From Leptospira sp. WS58.C1 (GTDB lineage Bacteria > Spirochaetota > Leptospiria > Leptospirales > Leptospiraceae): a stretch of 64,000 nucleotides of DNA. Shown here piece after piece: positions 7,736-16,371 of this stretch. Under the pieces are notes generated by a model, which was not told the DNA's origin, searched no databases, and worked only from the letters and a program-made list of their open reading frames with translations. The position numbers were made by a program, and so were the translations under genes. The stretch spans positions 2,898,001 to 2,962,000 of the forward strand of contig NZ_CP162137.1 of assembly GCF_040833995.1 (NCBI RefSeq), given 5' to 3'. Each line of letters starts with the position of its first letter. The stretch's first letter is position 1.

Positions 7736-8794
7736 TTACGGTGCATATTTTCCAACATTTTCCAGCTCAAAGAGCATATAATGGCCTAAAACTATTCCCA
7801 TCTGCTTTCTACCATCTGAACTCCCTAAACCATCTCGGAGGCGCGGAGTTGCTCCTATAAGTATTTTTTCCAAGAGATTAGTATCTTTATATAGACCTGC
7901 ATTTTCATATGCGGGAATATGTGAATCATATATTAATGTCTTAATCACAGCTCCATCATCCTTCGCTTCGATGCCTTCCGTCTTAAGGATCTTTTCTAAT
8001 TCGACTTGTAAATTTTTTCTGGCATTATCTAACCAGTTCTTTCCTGTTTCGGACAAAACAGGGCGAATTTCATTTGAAAAGACATTTAAATATGTATCAC
8101 CATAATTCATATAATAATCCGGAGGTTTAATTCCCCGATTTTCTGCATCAATATGTCTTAATTTATAATAATATTTTGACCCAATTAATATTTCTGGCAT
8201 TTTTAAAGGCTTCTGAATCCCACTCTTAGCATTCAATTTACTATTTTGAAGAAAATCGCGAACACCTTTTGCCAATGTCGGATCTTTTTCATTTAGTAAA
8301 TCTTTTTCAAGTATTTGATTTACTTCTCCTTTTTTAAATGTCTTTGGGCTTTCAATGCAGATACTAATACAAGGAACATGCCCAGTCGGATCCTTGTATC
8401 TAATCGGATTCCCTGCCACATACGAGAATCTATTCCATCCTTGGGTACTACGCGCCCCATCAATAACCGTATCCGCGCTCGTAAATCTTGCGATCTGCGG
8501 ATCATAATACCTTGCGTTATAAAAATAGAAATTAGTCTCTCGATCTAATTCTTGCGAGTTATACTTAGGAGTTAAGTCTTGATTTCCTCTTTGGACAAGA
8601 GTTTCTCCATAAGGCTCATATTGCATACGGCTTAAAGTATGAGCTCCTTCGTCCAAGACATGAGCAACAGAGTCTACTTGATCCGTCAGGAAATATGCAG
8701 TAGTCCCTTCTTCATTCAGCGCTGCGATACGGACTCCGTTTAGGTAAACGTTATTGATAGAACTTAGAATATTTGTGTCTTCGGAGTATTCCAA
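7736..8794 (-). CDS. Truncated Rhs-family protein: core end plus unknown C-terminal tip
   Basis: Only the end of an Rhs/YD-repeat protein is present. Residues ~30-140 match the Rhs core (YFLTDQVDSVAHVLDE, YNARYYDPQIARFTSADTVI, NRFSYVAGNPIRYKDPTGH). About 210 residues follow the PTGH boundary and are not recognised; this is where toxin tips sit in intact Rhs proteins. The start is a TTG at 8794; an in-frame TAA at 8822-8824 blocks extension, while an Rhs-like LGTAGYITK can be read in another frame just upstream, so the N-terminal part was lost by truncation and frameshift. Expression is uncertain. Confidence 0.65.
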   Translation of the reverse strand: MEYSEDTNILSSINNVYLNGVRIAALNEEGTTAYFLTDQVDSVAHVLDEGAHTLSRMQYEPYGETLVQRGNQDLTPKYNSQELDRETNFYFYNARYYDPQIARFTSADTVIDGARSTQGWNRFSYVAGNPIRYKDPTGHVPCISICIESPKTFKKGEVNQILEKDLLNEKDPTLAKGVRDFLQNSKLNAKSGIQKPLKMPEILIGSKYYYKLRHIDAENRGIKPPDYYMNYGDTYLNVFSNEIRPVLSETGKNWLDNARKNLQVELEKILKTEGIEAKDDGAVIKTLIYDSHIPAYENAGLYKDTNLLEKILIGATPRLRDGLGSSDGRKQMGIVLGHYMLFELENVGKYAP

Positions 8795-8889
8795 TCCGTA
8801 GAATTTACTTGGACTGAAATTTTAGTGATATAACCTGCAGTTCCAAGACTCTTTTTCAGCTATAGATTGGACACTTTAGGAAACCAAAT

Positions 8890-9156
8890 CTAGTTGCCAG
8901 TGCAGTATTTTTTTCCGTAAGTTCCTCTAACGCAGGATCCGGAACCGATACAGTCCGCGTCCGAAGAACATTCGTTTCCGGATTTTCCGCTGCTGCCGTG
9001 ATCAAATTCGGATTTTTTTGTACAGACTCCTCCTGTACATTGAAGACCGAATCCGCATTGGATATCCATCGTACATTTTTCGTCTTTTTCCCTATCTCCT
9101 GCGGAAATACTAAAAGTAAGAAACATCAGTATTAAAGATAAATATACGTATTTCAT
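8890..9156 (-). CDS. Small secreted Cys-rich protein
   Basis: An 88-residue protein with a signal peptide (MKYVYLSLILMFLTFSISA, predicted cut after SISA). The mature part has two Cys-rich modules of similar pattern, CTMDIQCGFGLQCTGGVC and CSSDADCIGSGSCVRGTYGK followed by YC, eight Cys in all. The spacing recalls Dickkopf-N or EB-type cysteine modules, but no assignment is safe. It probably folds with four disulfides in the periplasm or outside the cell. It stands alone between the Rhs fragment and the glycosyltransferase. Confidence 0.7.
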   Translation of the reverse strand: MKYVYLSLILMFLTFSISAGDREKDEKCTMDIQCGFGLQCTGGVCTKKSEFDHGSSGKSGNECSSDADCIGSGSCVRGTYGKKYCTGN

Positions 9157-9239
9157 ACTAAATCCTTTAATAAATTACAAAGTTGAATCTTTTCGATTAT
9201 ATTGATCGATAATATTTTAGGACATCAAATATTTTAATT

Positions 9240-11663
9240 TCATAAAATATTTTTCAATGTTATTTTGCGAACCTGGACCCCGGATTTACCTTCTACAAAA
9301 ACTCTGAATTCTATATCATCGATAAGGGGATCTTTAATTTCAAAAGTTAAAAATTTAGAATTACTCTCTTTTCCTTTTGCTTCGGGAGATAAAATTGAAG
9401 AACCTTCATTGTAAACCACGTCGAACCGAGCTCTGTATAAATTTTTCCCGAAAAATTCTACTTTGTATTTTCCTTTTGGCAAAGTAAGTAACGGTCCATA
9501 TACCAAAGGCCCTTGGTGTCTCGTTGCGGAGATCGTGCCATCCGGATTAATTTCTCCTACTCTGGAAAAAAATCCTGCTTCCGCAGGGATCCAGTCGAAC
9601 CTGATCGGATCTGGCAGAACCCTTGTATGAGAGATTTCTAGTTTAAACGTCTGTAAATTTAAGTTTTTATGATATAAAAATTCGGGATATCTTTGGATAG
9701 ACTCCGCAGGAAAACTTCCTTTGAGGATCAAGTCCGCTGTATGTATAAATTTTAAATTAGGATCCGCACCGGACAATGCCCCATTTTGAATCACATACAC
9801 ATCTTTTCCGAAAGAAAGTAACTTGGAGACTTTCTGTAAAAATTCCTCTGTATCATTGATCAAATATATGTTCTTCCCATAAATATATCTTAGCGGACTT
9901 GCGATCTGTCGCTTCGTAGTAAAATAGAAAGAATTATCGGTAGGAGTAGTTTTTGCAAAAGTTTCATATCCACTCACATATCCATCCATCATTGATTGGA
10001 AAAGGATGAGTTTAGATCTCCAAATCGTATAAACGATCCCTGCACCGGCCAGAATTATCAATAATGCGGTTTTCCAACTCTGTTTTAAGTATGGAATATT
10101 TCTAATCCCAATAACGGACCCAAAGGTCGCGAATGGAATTGAAAAAAGCATCCATCTTCTAGAGGCCCAAAAATGGTCCGGTCTTATGCTTGGACTTAAT
10201 AGGTAAACGATCAATAAAAAGATCCCTATAAAAAATATGAAAGAAGAATGAACATGCTTCTTCTGAAAAACGAATAAATCGAAAGTAAAAATTAAAAATA
10301 CGAACAACCAGAAAGGGACATACCAGAAAAATACGGATAAAGAATTGGATGTAAGATATTGAGCGGCTGCCAATCTGGGCACGGAAGATGAAAACATCGG
10401 TCTTAGAAAATATGTTAGTAAGCCAATCAAAAAAAGAGTAGATAATACAGAAATTCTTAATATTCTTTCATTTTTCCGAATAAAATCCCGAAACCACCGT
10501 AAAATTAAGCGGCCCTTCTTCCAAATTATCACTTCTACCAAGAGTAAAGACAATGATAGGATCCAAGCAAGTCCTATCATTTTTAGAAACCTATGTCCCC
10601 ATAAATGGTAAATATAAACTTTGGAATAAAAGTATGCGTAAACAAATGACAGCATACTCATCAAAATAAATGATGCTATTAAATATAAAGAATTCTTAAA
10701 ATGTTTTTCGAAAAACACCAATAGAAACGCGGAATAGATCATCAAAGCGGGGAGATAAACATAACTATCCACCCTTGTAAAGGAACTAATCCCAAAGACA
10801 AACCCGATAAAAAACATAGGGATCGGATTTTTTTCCCGAAAGAATATTTGGATTAAATAAGCGGTAAATACGATTAAAAATTGAGAAATCACCTCCGATA
10901 ATGTTGATCTTACATTCCATAACTGGGAAGAGTTTAGAACATACAAAATGGAAATAAAGAATGCAGACAAAGGATCTGAAATTCTTCTGATCACTAAATA
11001 CAAAATGAACACCGAAAAAAATCCAAAAACCGCATTGACTCGGACAAGTCCTTCCATTCCAAACAGATCGTAACCGATCGCTAAATACGCAGGGAGAAAA
11101 TGGAAAAAACGAGGAGAACGATAGGTTTCGGAATTCGAAAGTCCTAGATTGAATTCAGACGCGATAGATTGATAATCCACCTGTACCGAATTTTCAAATA
11201 TCTCACGGATCAGTTTTGTATCCGGCACTTCTAAGTTTAAACCGCCGGTCTTGGAGATCACTATACCGAATGTCGCGTACTGTCCTTGGTCCCTTCCCCC
11301 ATCCAAATACCAGGTAGGAAATCCTGCATATAGATACAAAGCCGCTAAAGAGAATAAAATTAAAAATACAAGTTCGTATTTTCGGATCTCGAGTCGGATC
11401 GATTTACGGACTTCTACTTTTCTTAAGGAAAATACACAAACGGCAGAAAGAACAAAAAAAATATATAAAGAAAGAATGATCTTCTCTATGCTATAGATCC
11501 CAAGCATAGTAAGTAGAAAGGAAACGATCCCCATCCATACTAAAGGGGCAGTTACGGATAGAAGTACGGTACCTATTCTACCTGGTCCTTTCAATCGTAA
11601 GAAAAGAAAGTATACAAAAACGGACGAGAGGATCCATCCGAGAAAAAAAAGGATTATGCTCAT
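9240..11663 (-). CDS. GT-C-type polytopic glycosyltransferase-like membrane protein
   Basis: An 807-residue protein with about a dozen transmembrane segments in the first 560 residues, then a ~250-residue soluble, beta-rich C-terminal domain. The first large loop has DGGRDQGQYATFG, an acidic motif in the place where GT-C enzymes (PMT/ArnT-like) carry their catalytic acid, followed by RSPRFFHFLPAY and WNVRSTLSEV. Such proteins move a sugar from a polyprenyl-phosphate donor to lipid, glycan or protein at the outer face of the inner membrane. Donor and acceptor are unknown. It is a single gene, 139 bp from the regulators upstream. Confidence 0.65.
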   Translation of the reverse strand: MSIILFFLGWILSSVFVYFLFLRLKGPGRIGTVLLSVTAPLVWMGIVSFLLTMLGIYSIEKIILSLYIFFVLSAVCVFSLRKVEVRKSIRLEIRKYELVFLILFSLAALYLYAGFPTWYLDGGRDQGQYATFGIVISKTGGLNLEVPDTKLIREIFENSVQVDYQSIASEFNLGLSNSETYRSPRFFHFLPAYLAIGYDLFGMEGLVRVNAVFGFFSVFILYLVIRRISDPLSAFFISILYVLNSSQLWNVRSTLSEVISQFLIVFTAYLIQIFFREKNPIPMFFIGFVFGISSFTRVDSYVYLPALMIYSAFLLVFFEKHFKNSLYLIASFILMSMLSFVYAYFYSKVYIYHLWGHRFLKMIGLAWILSLSLLLVEVIIWKKGRLILRWFRDFIRKNERILRISVLSTLFLIGLLTYFLRPMFSSSVPRLAAAQYLTSNSLSVFFWYVPFWLFVFLIFTFDLFVFQKKHVHSSFIFFIGIFLLIVYLLSPSIRPDHFWASRRWMLFSIPFATFGSVIGIRNIPYLKQSWKTALLIILAGAGIVYTIWRSKLILFQSMMDGYVSGYETFAKTTPTDNSFYFTTKRQIASPLRYIYGKNIYLINDTEEFLQKVSKLLSFGKDVYVIQNGALSGADPNLKFIHTADLILKGSFPAESIQRYPEFLYHKNLNLQTFKLEISHTRVLPDPIRFDWIPAEAGFFSRVGEINPDGTISATRHQGPLVYGPLLTLPKGKYKVEFFGKNLYRARFDVVYNEGSSILSPEAKGKESNSKFLTFEIKDPLIDDIEFRVFVEGKSGVQVRKITLKNIL

Positions 11664-11802
11664 TGGAAAAAAATATCCGAAACCGCCTTTGACGGAAATC
11701 GGTTATAACGGGTAAGATCCGAAAAATGGTGAAACTAAGCGAATCTTTTTAGGAAAAAAAGAAACGTTTCGAACGTAAATTATGAAATCGAAATGTAAAA
11801 TC

Positions 11803-12420
11803 CTAGAGATCGTCTCTTTTTACGATCCCGTAAAAGATAATATTGTCCAGCTCTTGGACCAGGTCTCGGATAGAATAGGGAGTCTGTGCTAAGAAGTTAG
11901 GATCGAACATTGCTTCGGAGGCTGCTGAATGGATGAGGAGCACAATATCCGGATTCACATCGGAACGAATTTCCCCGTTCTTGATGCCGGTCTCGATCAT
12001 CTTTCTCATCGTTCTGTTGATGTTTTTTTCTTTTAGAGACTGTATTTGTTTCCAAATGTCAGGAGCTTGGTCACGGATCTCTCTTAAAAATTCGTTCATT
12101 CCGTGAGGGATCTCAGAGGAAAGACAACCTCTCATCGACTGGATCTTTTCTTTAATGGATTTTTCCGGGTCCTGGAAGATCCCTTCGATACGTCCGTGAA
12201 TTCTGAGGTGTTTATCAGTCATCACTTCTTTTAACAATTCATGTTTATTGGCGAAGTGTTTATAAAGTGTTTTGCGACTGATCCTAAGAGTTCGGGCGAT
12301 CTCTTCCATTCGAGTTTTCGCAAAACCGTATCGTAAAAATAGCTCGAACGATTTTTCGAATATTCTCTGACGGACTTCGTCCTTCTCTTGGGTTAGTTCC
12401 TGTTCCACGGCGCTATGCAC
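11803..12420 (-). CDS. TetR-family regulator, distal of a tandem pair
   Basis: A 205-residue TetR protein with the HTH at residues ~18-65 (FELFLRYGFAKTRMEEIART, then SRKTLYKHFANKHELL). It is a paralogue of the gene just upstream: both have AKTRME, an (A/I)P(D/E)IW motif mid-protein, and end with ELDNI-x2-YGI. It is the last gene of the tolC-RND-tetR-tetR set, 40 bp behind its paralogue. Likely role: repressor of the efflux operon, perhaps with a different ligand from its twin. Confidence 0.88.
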   Translation of the reverse strand: MHSAVEQELTQEKDEVRQRIFEKSFELFLRYGFAKTRMEEIARTLRISRKTLYKHFANKHELLKEVMTDKHLRIHGRIEGIFQDPEKSIKEKIQSMRGCLSSEIPHGMNEFLREIRDQAPDIWKQIQSLKEKNINRTMRKMIETGIKNGEIRSDVNPDIVLLIHSAASEAMFDPNFLAQTPYSIRDLVQELDNIIFYGIVKRDDL

Positions 12421-12460
12421 TTTATTATCCCCCTTTCGCTTAGGAAACGATTTTTCAATC

Positions 12461-13060
12461 TCAAGACGATTTTAACGTCTTCTTTCCTCTGCGTATTATG
12501 CCATAAAGAAAAATATTGTCCAGTTCGGTTATATTGGCCCGACGCTCGGTCGGGCTTTGTTCCCACTTATAAATCGCGTCCGAACAGGCGATTAATGCCA
12601 TGATGAACAAGTCGGGCCTCAAGTCCGCTCTGAATTCTCCTAATTTCTTACCCTCGTCCAATAAGCTTTCAATCTCTCTATCTATGATTTGGACTCTTTT
12701 TGCCTTCACCATTCTCCATATTTCCGGAATTTGATCCTGCAATTCCTTCCATAACTCGAATTGGCTAGGCTTACAAACATCCAATAACTCCTTTCTCATC
12801 CTTACGAATCGTTTGGAGAAGTCCAGAGCTTGATTGTTTCGAATTCTTTTCAATTTACAGGCGGCCCTTGTTTGACGATAATCGGCAACAGCCTTTAAAA
12901 CTTCTTCTTTGTTCGGATAATATTCAACTAATGTCTTTTTTGCAATTTTCGACTCTTCTACGAAGTCCTCCATTCTCGTTTTCGCATAACCTCTCCGCTG
13001 AAAGACCCGAGATGCCCCGAGTAATACTCGGAGCCTATCTTTTTTCTCGGTGAAATCCAT
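12461..13060 (-). CDS. TetR-family regulator, proximal of a tandem pair
   Basis: A 199-residue TetR protein. The HTH lies at residues ~10-57 (VFQRRGYAKTRMEDFVEESK, then AKKTLVEYYPNKEEVL). The C-terminal half is close in layout to the next gene. It begins 5 bp after the RND transporter stop, so it is co-transcribed and probably translationally coupled. It is expected to repress the operon through the symmetric operator at 17942-18004, which is an inference from position. Confidence 0.88.
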   Translation of the reverse strand: MDFTEKKDRLRVLLGASRVFQRRGYAKTRMEDFVEESKIAKKTLVEYYPNKEEVLKAVADYRQTRAACKLKRIRNNQALDFSKRFVRMRKELLDVCKPSQFELWKELQDQIPEIWRMVKAKRVQIIDREIESLLDEGKKLGEFRADLRPDLFIMALIACSDAIYKWEQSPTERRANITELDNIFLYGIIRRGKKTLKSS

Positions 13061-13065
13061 GATAT

Positions 13066-16000
13066 TTATCGTGCATCCGGATCCGGAGAATTTCTACGGA
13101 CCAACTGGTTCAGCTTCTCTATATAAGAGAACGCCGCCGGAACGACTACTAACGTAAGTATGGTAGAAGAGATCAATCCGCCTATGATCGCAACTCCCAT
13201 ACTCGTCCTTTGTTTGGACGCTTCGTTTAATCCGATCGCGATAGGAGCCATTCCCGCAATCAAAGCGAACGAGGTCATTAAGATCGGACGAAGACGTTCT
13301 CTTCCCGCTTCTATGATCGCTTCTTTCATTTCCACTCCCCTTTGGATGAGCTGATTCGTGAAGTCCACGAGTAAGATCGAGTTTTTGGTAGCCACCCCGA
13401 TGAGCATGATTAGCCCGATCATAGAGAATATATCCAAGGACTTTTGGGTTAAGAAGAGTGCGATAAACGCGCCACAAAGTGCAAGAGGAAGCACCAACAT
13501 GATCGCAATCGGTGTGATAAAACTTTCATAAAGAGAAGCTAAGACCATGTAGATGAATAACACCCCAAGTCCCATAGCGATCCCAAGAGAAGTTCCCATC
13601 TCCTTAAAGTTCTCCGCTTGTCCGGTATATCCGATCCGAACTCCGGGAGGAAGAGGCAAATCCGTTTGGGTAAGTTTTGCAACTTCTTCCATGGCTCCCC
13701 CCATTCCAGGTCCGTCGGGATTAACGTCCGCATAGATCTCCACGGACTGGTTTCTGTTCATTCGGTTGATGGTTGCAAGTCCTGTGGTCTCTTCCGCTTT
13801 TGCAACGTTCTGGATCGGGATCATCATATTATTGAAGTTTGGCACGAAAGAATTGTAGAAGTTATCCTTTAGATCTCTCTGCCCTTCTTTCAATCGAACA
13901 CGAATATCGTATTCCACTCCATTCTCGCGGTAGACTGCAGGAGTCGTTCCTTCCACGAGAGTCCGCAACTCCGTTCCGATCACAGTACCGGGGATACCGA
14001 GTAGAACTTCTCTCTGACGATCCGGCACAACTCTAAATTCCGGTGCGCCCGTTCTGTAACTTGTGTCCACGTCCAAAAGTGCTTTAGATTCTCTTAATCT
14101 TTCGAAAAGTTTTCTGGAATATTCTTCCACCACTTTTCCGTTCTGTCCGCTGACTACCAAAGTGAACGGTCTTTGTCCTCCGCCCACGTTATCCACATCC
14201 TTAACGATCGGATTTGCATAGGAGAATGATTCCAATTCCTTACGAAGAAGGTCCTTGAATTGGGATGTGTTCATATTCCTTTCTTTTGCCGGGATCATTT
14301 CCACGAACATGGTGGTTGTCCTGTTCGTATTGAACATCGCTACCAATTTTACTTCTTTATGAGAAGAGATCTCTTTGTAAGCATCCTGAGCGATCTCCGC
14401 CATTTTTTGTACGGAAGTACCAGGCGGCATGTCCAAAGTAACTTGGAATTTTCCTTGGTCTTGCGCAGGTAAGAATGTTTTAGGAATGTACTTAGTCAGC
14501 ATCAAGCTAGCAACAAAGATCAATACCGCTCCGCTTAAGATGAACACCGGACGTTTTAAAGTGAATTTTAAAACTCCTGCATATACGTTCTCCAACCAAG
14601 TTTGGAATACGTTAAATCCGGATAATACGGAATCTAATCCTTTTTCGATAGGGGAAAGAATTCTTCCTAAAACTCCGAAGACCAATTTCAAGAGTTCGAA
14701 TAAAGCGGAGAATATTCTGGATACAAATCCTTTCGGAGCCTCTTGCGCTCTGATCTTGGAGAATGCAATCTCTTCCAAAGTTGTAGTAGCGACGTTTTTT
14801 TTATTTTTCTTTCCTTCTGTGGGAACACTCAAGAATTCCGGAGAAGCGGAAGAATTCCCATGAGCGGTATGTGCATGAGATCCCGAAATTTTTCCGCCAA
14901 AGTAAGCGGATAACATCGGAGCGATTGTAAGAGCGTCATATAGAGAGATCAAAAGAGCAAAACATACTGTCAGTCCGAATTCTCTTAAGAACTGCCCTAC
15001 TACACCGCTTACGAATGCGATCGGTAAGAATACCGCGATCACAGTCATAGTGGTCGCTATCACCGCCAATGTTACTTCTTTTGTTCCTTCCGTAGAAGCT
15101 TCTCTTGCAGTCTTACCCATTTCTCTATGCCGGAAAATATTCTCCCGAACAACGATTGCGTCGTCTATAAGAAGTCCAACAGCCAAACTTAATGCCAGGA
15201 GTGTCATCACGTTAACCGTAAATCCGGCCACCGCCATCAAAATGAACGCGCCTAAAAGTGAATTAGGCAACGCAAGTCCTGTGATGATCGTGGATCTTAC
15301 GCTTCCCAAAAATAACAGAACTACTAAAATCGTAAGTGCGATACCAATGATGATCGTTTCTTTTACGTCGTAGATATTGTCGTCGATCTGAATGGAGTTA
15401 TCGTTTGCGATGGAAAGAACTGCGCCGCCTTCTCTTCTGGCGAGCTCTTTGTTCAGATCATCGATCCTTTTTTTCACTTCTTGAGCGACCGCAACTGTGT
15501 TGGAACCGGATTGTTTGAACACCAGCAAAAAGACTGCCTTCTTACCGTTAAAGTACGCGCGAGTACTTTCGTCCTCTAAAGTATCTACCACTTCTCCCAA
15601 TTGTCCGATCTTAACCGGGACCTCGTTCCCGAATAAGGAAATAGGTGTATCTCTGATCTCTTGCGGAGATTTGAATTCGTTGATGGTCCTATATACCAAC
15701 TCGGAATCAGCTTTACTCACCTTACCTGCAGGGATATTTGTCCCGCCGGAAGCCAAACGATTGGAAACCACGGAGGCAGGGATCATATGTTGTCTTAATT
15801 TTTGCCTATCCAATTCGACATGGATCTCTCTTTTTCTCCCGCCATAGATCGTGATATTTCCTACGTCCTTTGCGGTTAAAAGATTTTGTTTGATCTCTTC
15901 GTTCGCGATATCGTAGATCTGTGCCTCGCTTAGGTTCGCATTTAATGCGAGAATGATGATAGGCTGATCGGCAGGATCTATCCTTCTGATCACAGGTTCT

Positions 16001-16371
16001 TTAATATCGTTAGGCAATTTAGGTTTTACCGCGGACACCTTATCTCTCACCTGTTGTTCCGCGTATTTTACGTCGGTTTCCAAAGTAAACTCGAGGATAA
16101 TGGTTCCGGATCCTTCACTACAAGTAGAGCGGATCCTTTTTACTCCGGAGATCGTGGAAAGTTCGTCTTCCACAGGTTTTGCGATCAGAGTTTCTATCTC
16201 GTTGGGGGCCGCTCCCGGATAAGGCACAGTCACAGTGACTACCGGAATGGTTACGTTAGGAAAAAGGTCCACACCTAATTTGTTTAAGGAAAGATATCCC
16301 GAAACAAGAATGATGAGAACCGTACAGGTAATAAATATCGGTCTTTTGATCGATAGCTCTGCAAAATTCAT
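13066..16371 (-). CDS. RND multidrug efflux transporter (HAE1/AcrB type)
   Basis: A 1101-residue inner-membrane proton antiporter. It has the family N-terminus (FAELSIKRPIFITCTVLIIL), the TM4 proton-relay aspartates in VGLLIDDAIVV, and the TM10 lysine in LIGVATKNSILLVDF. Two porter halves are present. The cytosolic segment between TM6 and TM7 (about residues 495-605) is some 60 residues longer than in AcrB and carries a His-containing stretch (SHAHTAHG) and a Lys-rich run. It overlaps the tolC-like gene by 4 bp (ATGA). No membrane-fusion protein gene is present beside it. Confidence 0.95.
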   Translation of the reverse strand: MNFAELSIKRPIFITCTVLIILVSGYLSLNKLGVDLFPNVTIPVVTVTVPYPGAAPNEIETLIAKPVEDELSTISGVKRIRSTCSEGSGTIILEFTLETDVKYAEQQVRDKVSAVKPKLPNDIKEPVIRRIDPADQPIIILALNANLSEAQIYDIANEEIKQNLLTAKDVGNITIYGGRKREIHVELDRQKLRQHMIPASVVSNRLASGGTNIPAGKVSKADSELVYRTINEFKSPQEIRDTPISLFGNEVPVKIGQLGEVVDTLEDESTRAYFNGKKAVFLLVFKQSGSNTVAVAQEVKKRIDDLNKELARREGGAVLSIANDNSIQIDDNIYDVKETIIIGIALTILVVLLFLGSVRSTIITGLALPNSLLGAFILMAVAGFTVNVMTLLALSLAVGLLIDDAIVVRENIFRHREMGKTAREASTEGTKEVTLAVIATTMTVIAVFLPIAFVSGVVGQFLREFGLTVCFALLISLYDALTIAPMLSAYFGGKISGSHAHTAHGNSSASPEFLSVPTEGKKNKKNVATTTLEEIAFSKIRAQEAPKGFVSRIFSALFELLKLVFGVLGRILSPIEKGLDSVLSGFNVFQTWLENVYAGVLKFTLKRPVFILSGAVLIFVASLMLTKYIPKTFLPAQDQGKFQVTLDMPPGTSVQKMAEIAQDAYKEISSHKEVKLVAMFNTNRTTTMFVEMIPAKERNMNTSQFKDLLRKELESFSYANPIVKDVDNVGGGQRPFTLVVSGQNGKVVEEYSRKLFERLRESKALLDVDTSYRTGAPEFRVVPDRQREVLLGIPGTVIGTELRTLVEGTTPAVYRENGVEYDIRVRLKEGQRDLKDNFYNSFVPNFNNMMIPIQNVAKAEETTGLATINRMNRNQSVEIYADVNPDGPGMGGAMEEVAKLTQTDLPLPPGVRIGYTGQAENFKEMGTSLGIAMGLGVLFIYMVLASLYESFITPIAIMLVLPLALCGAFIALFLTQKSLDIFSMIGLIMLIGVATKNSILLVDFTNQLIQRGVEMKEAIIEAGRERLRPILMTSFALIAGMAPIAIGLNEASKQRTSMGVAIIGGLISSTILTLVVVPAAFSYIEKLNQLVRRNSPDPDAR

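Noticed and set aside
15050..15373. Open frames opposite the RND pump gene
   Set aside because: Several antisense frames occur only because of the regular codon use of the long RND gene; none has a family match.
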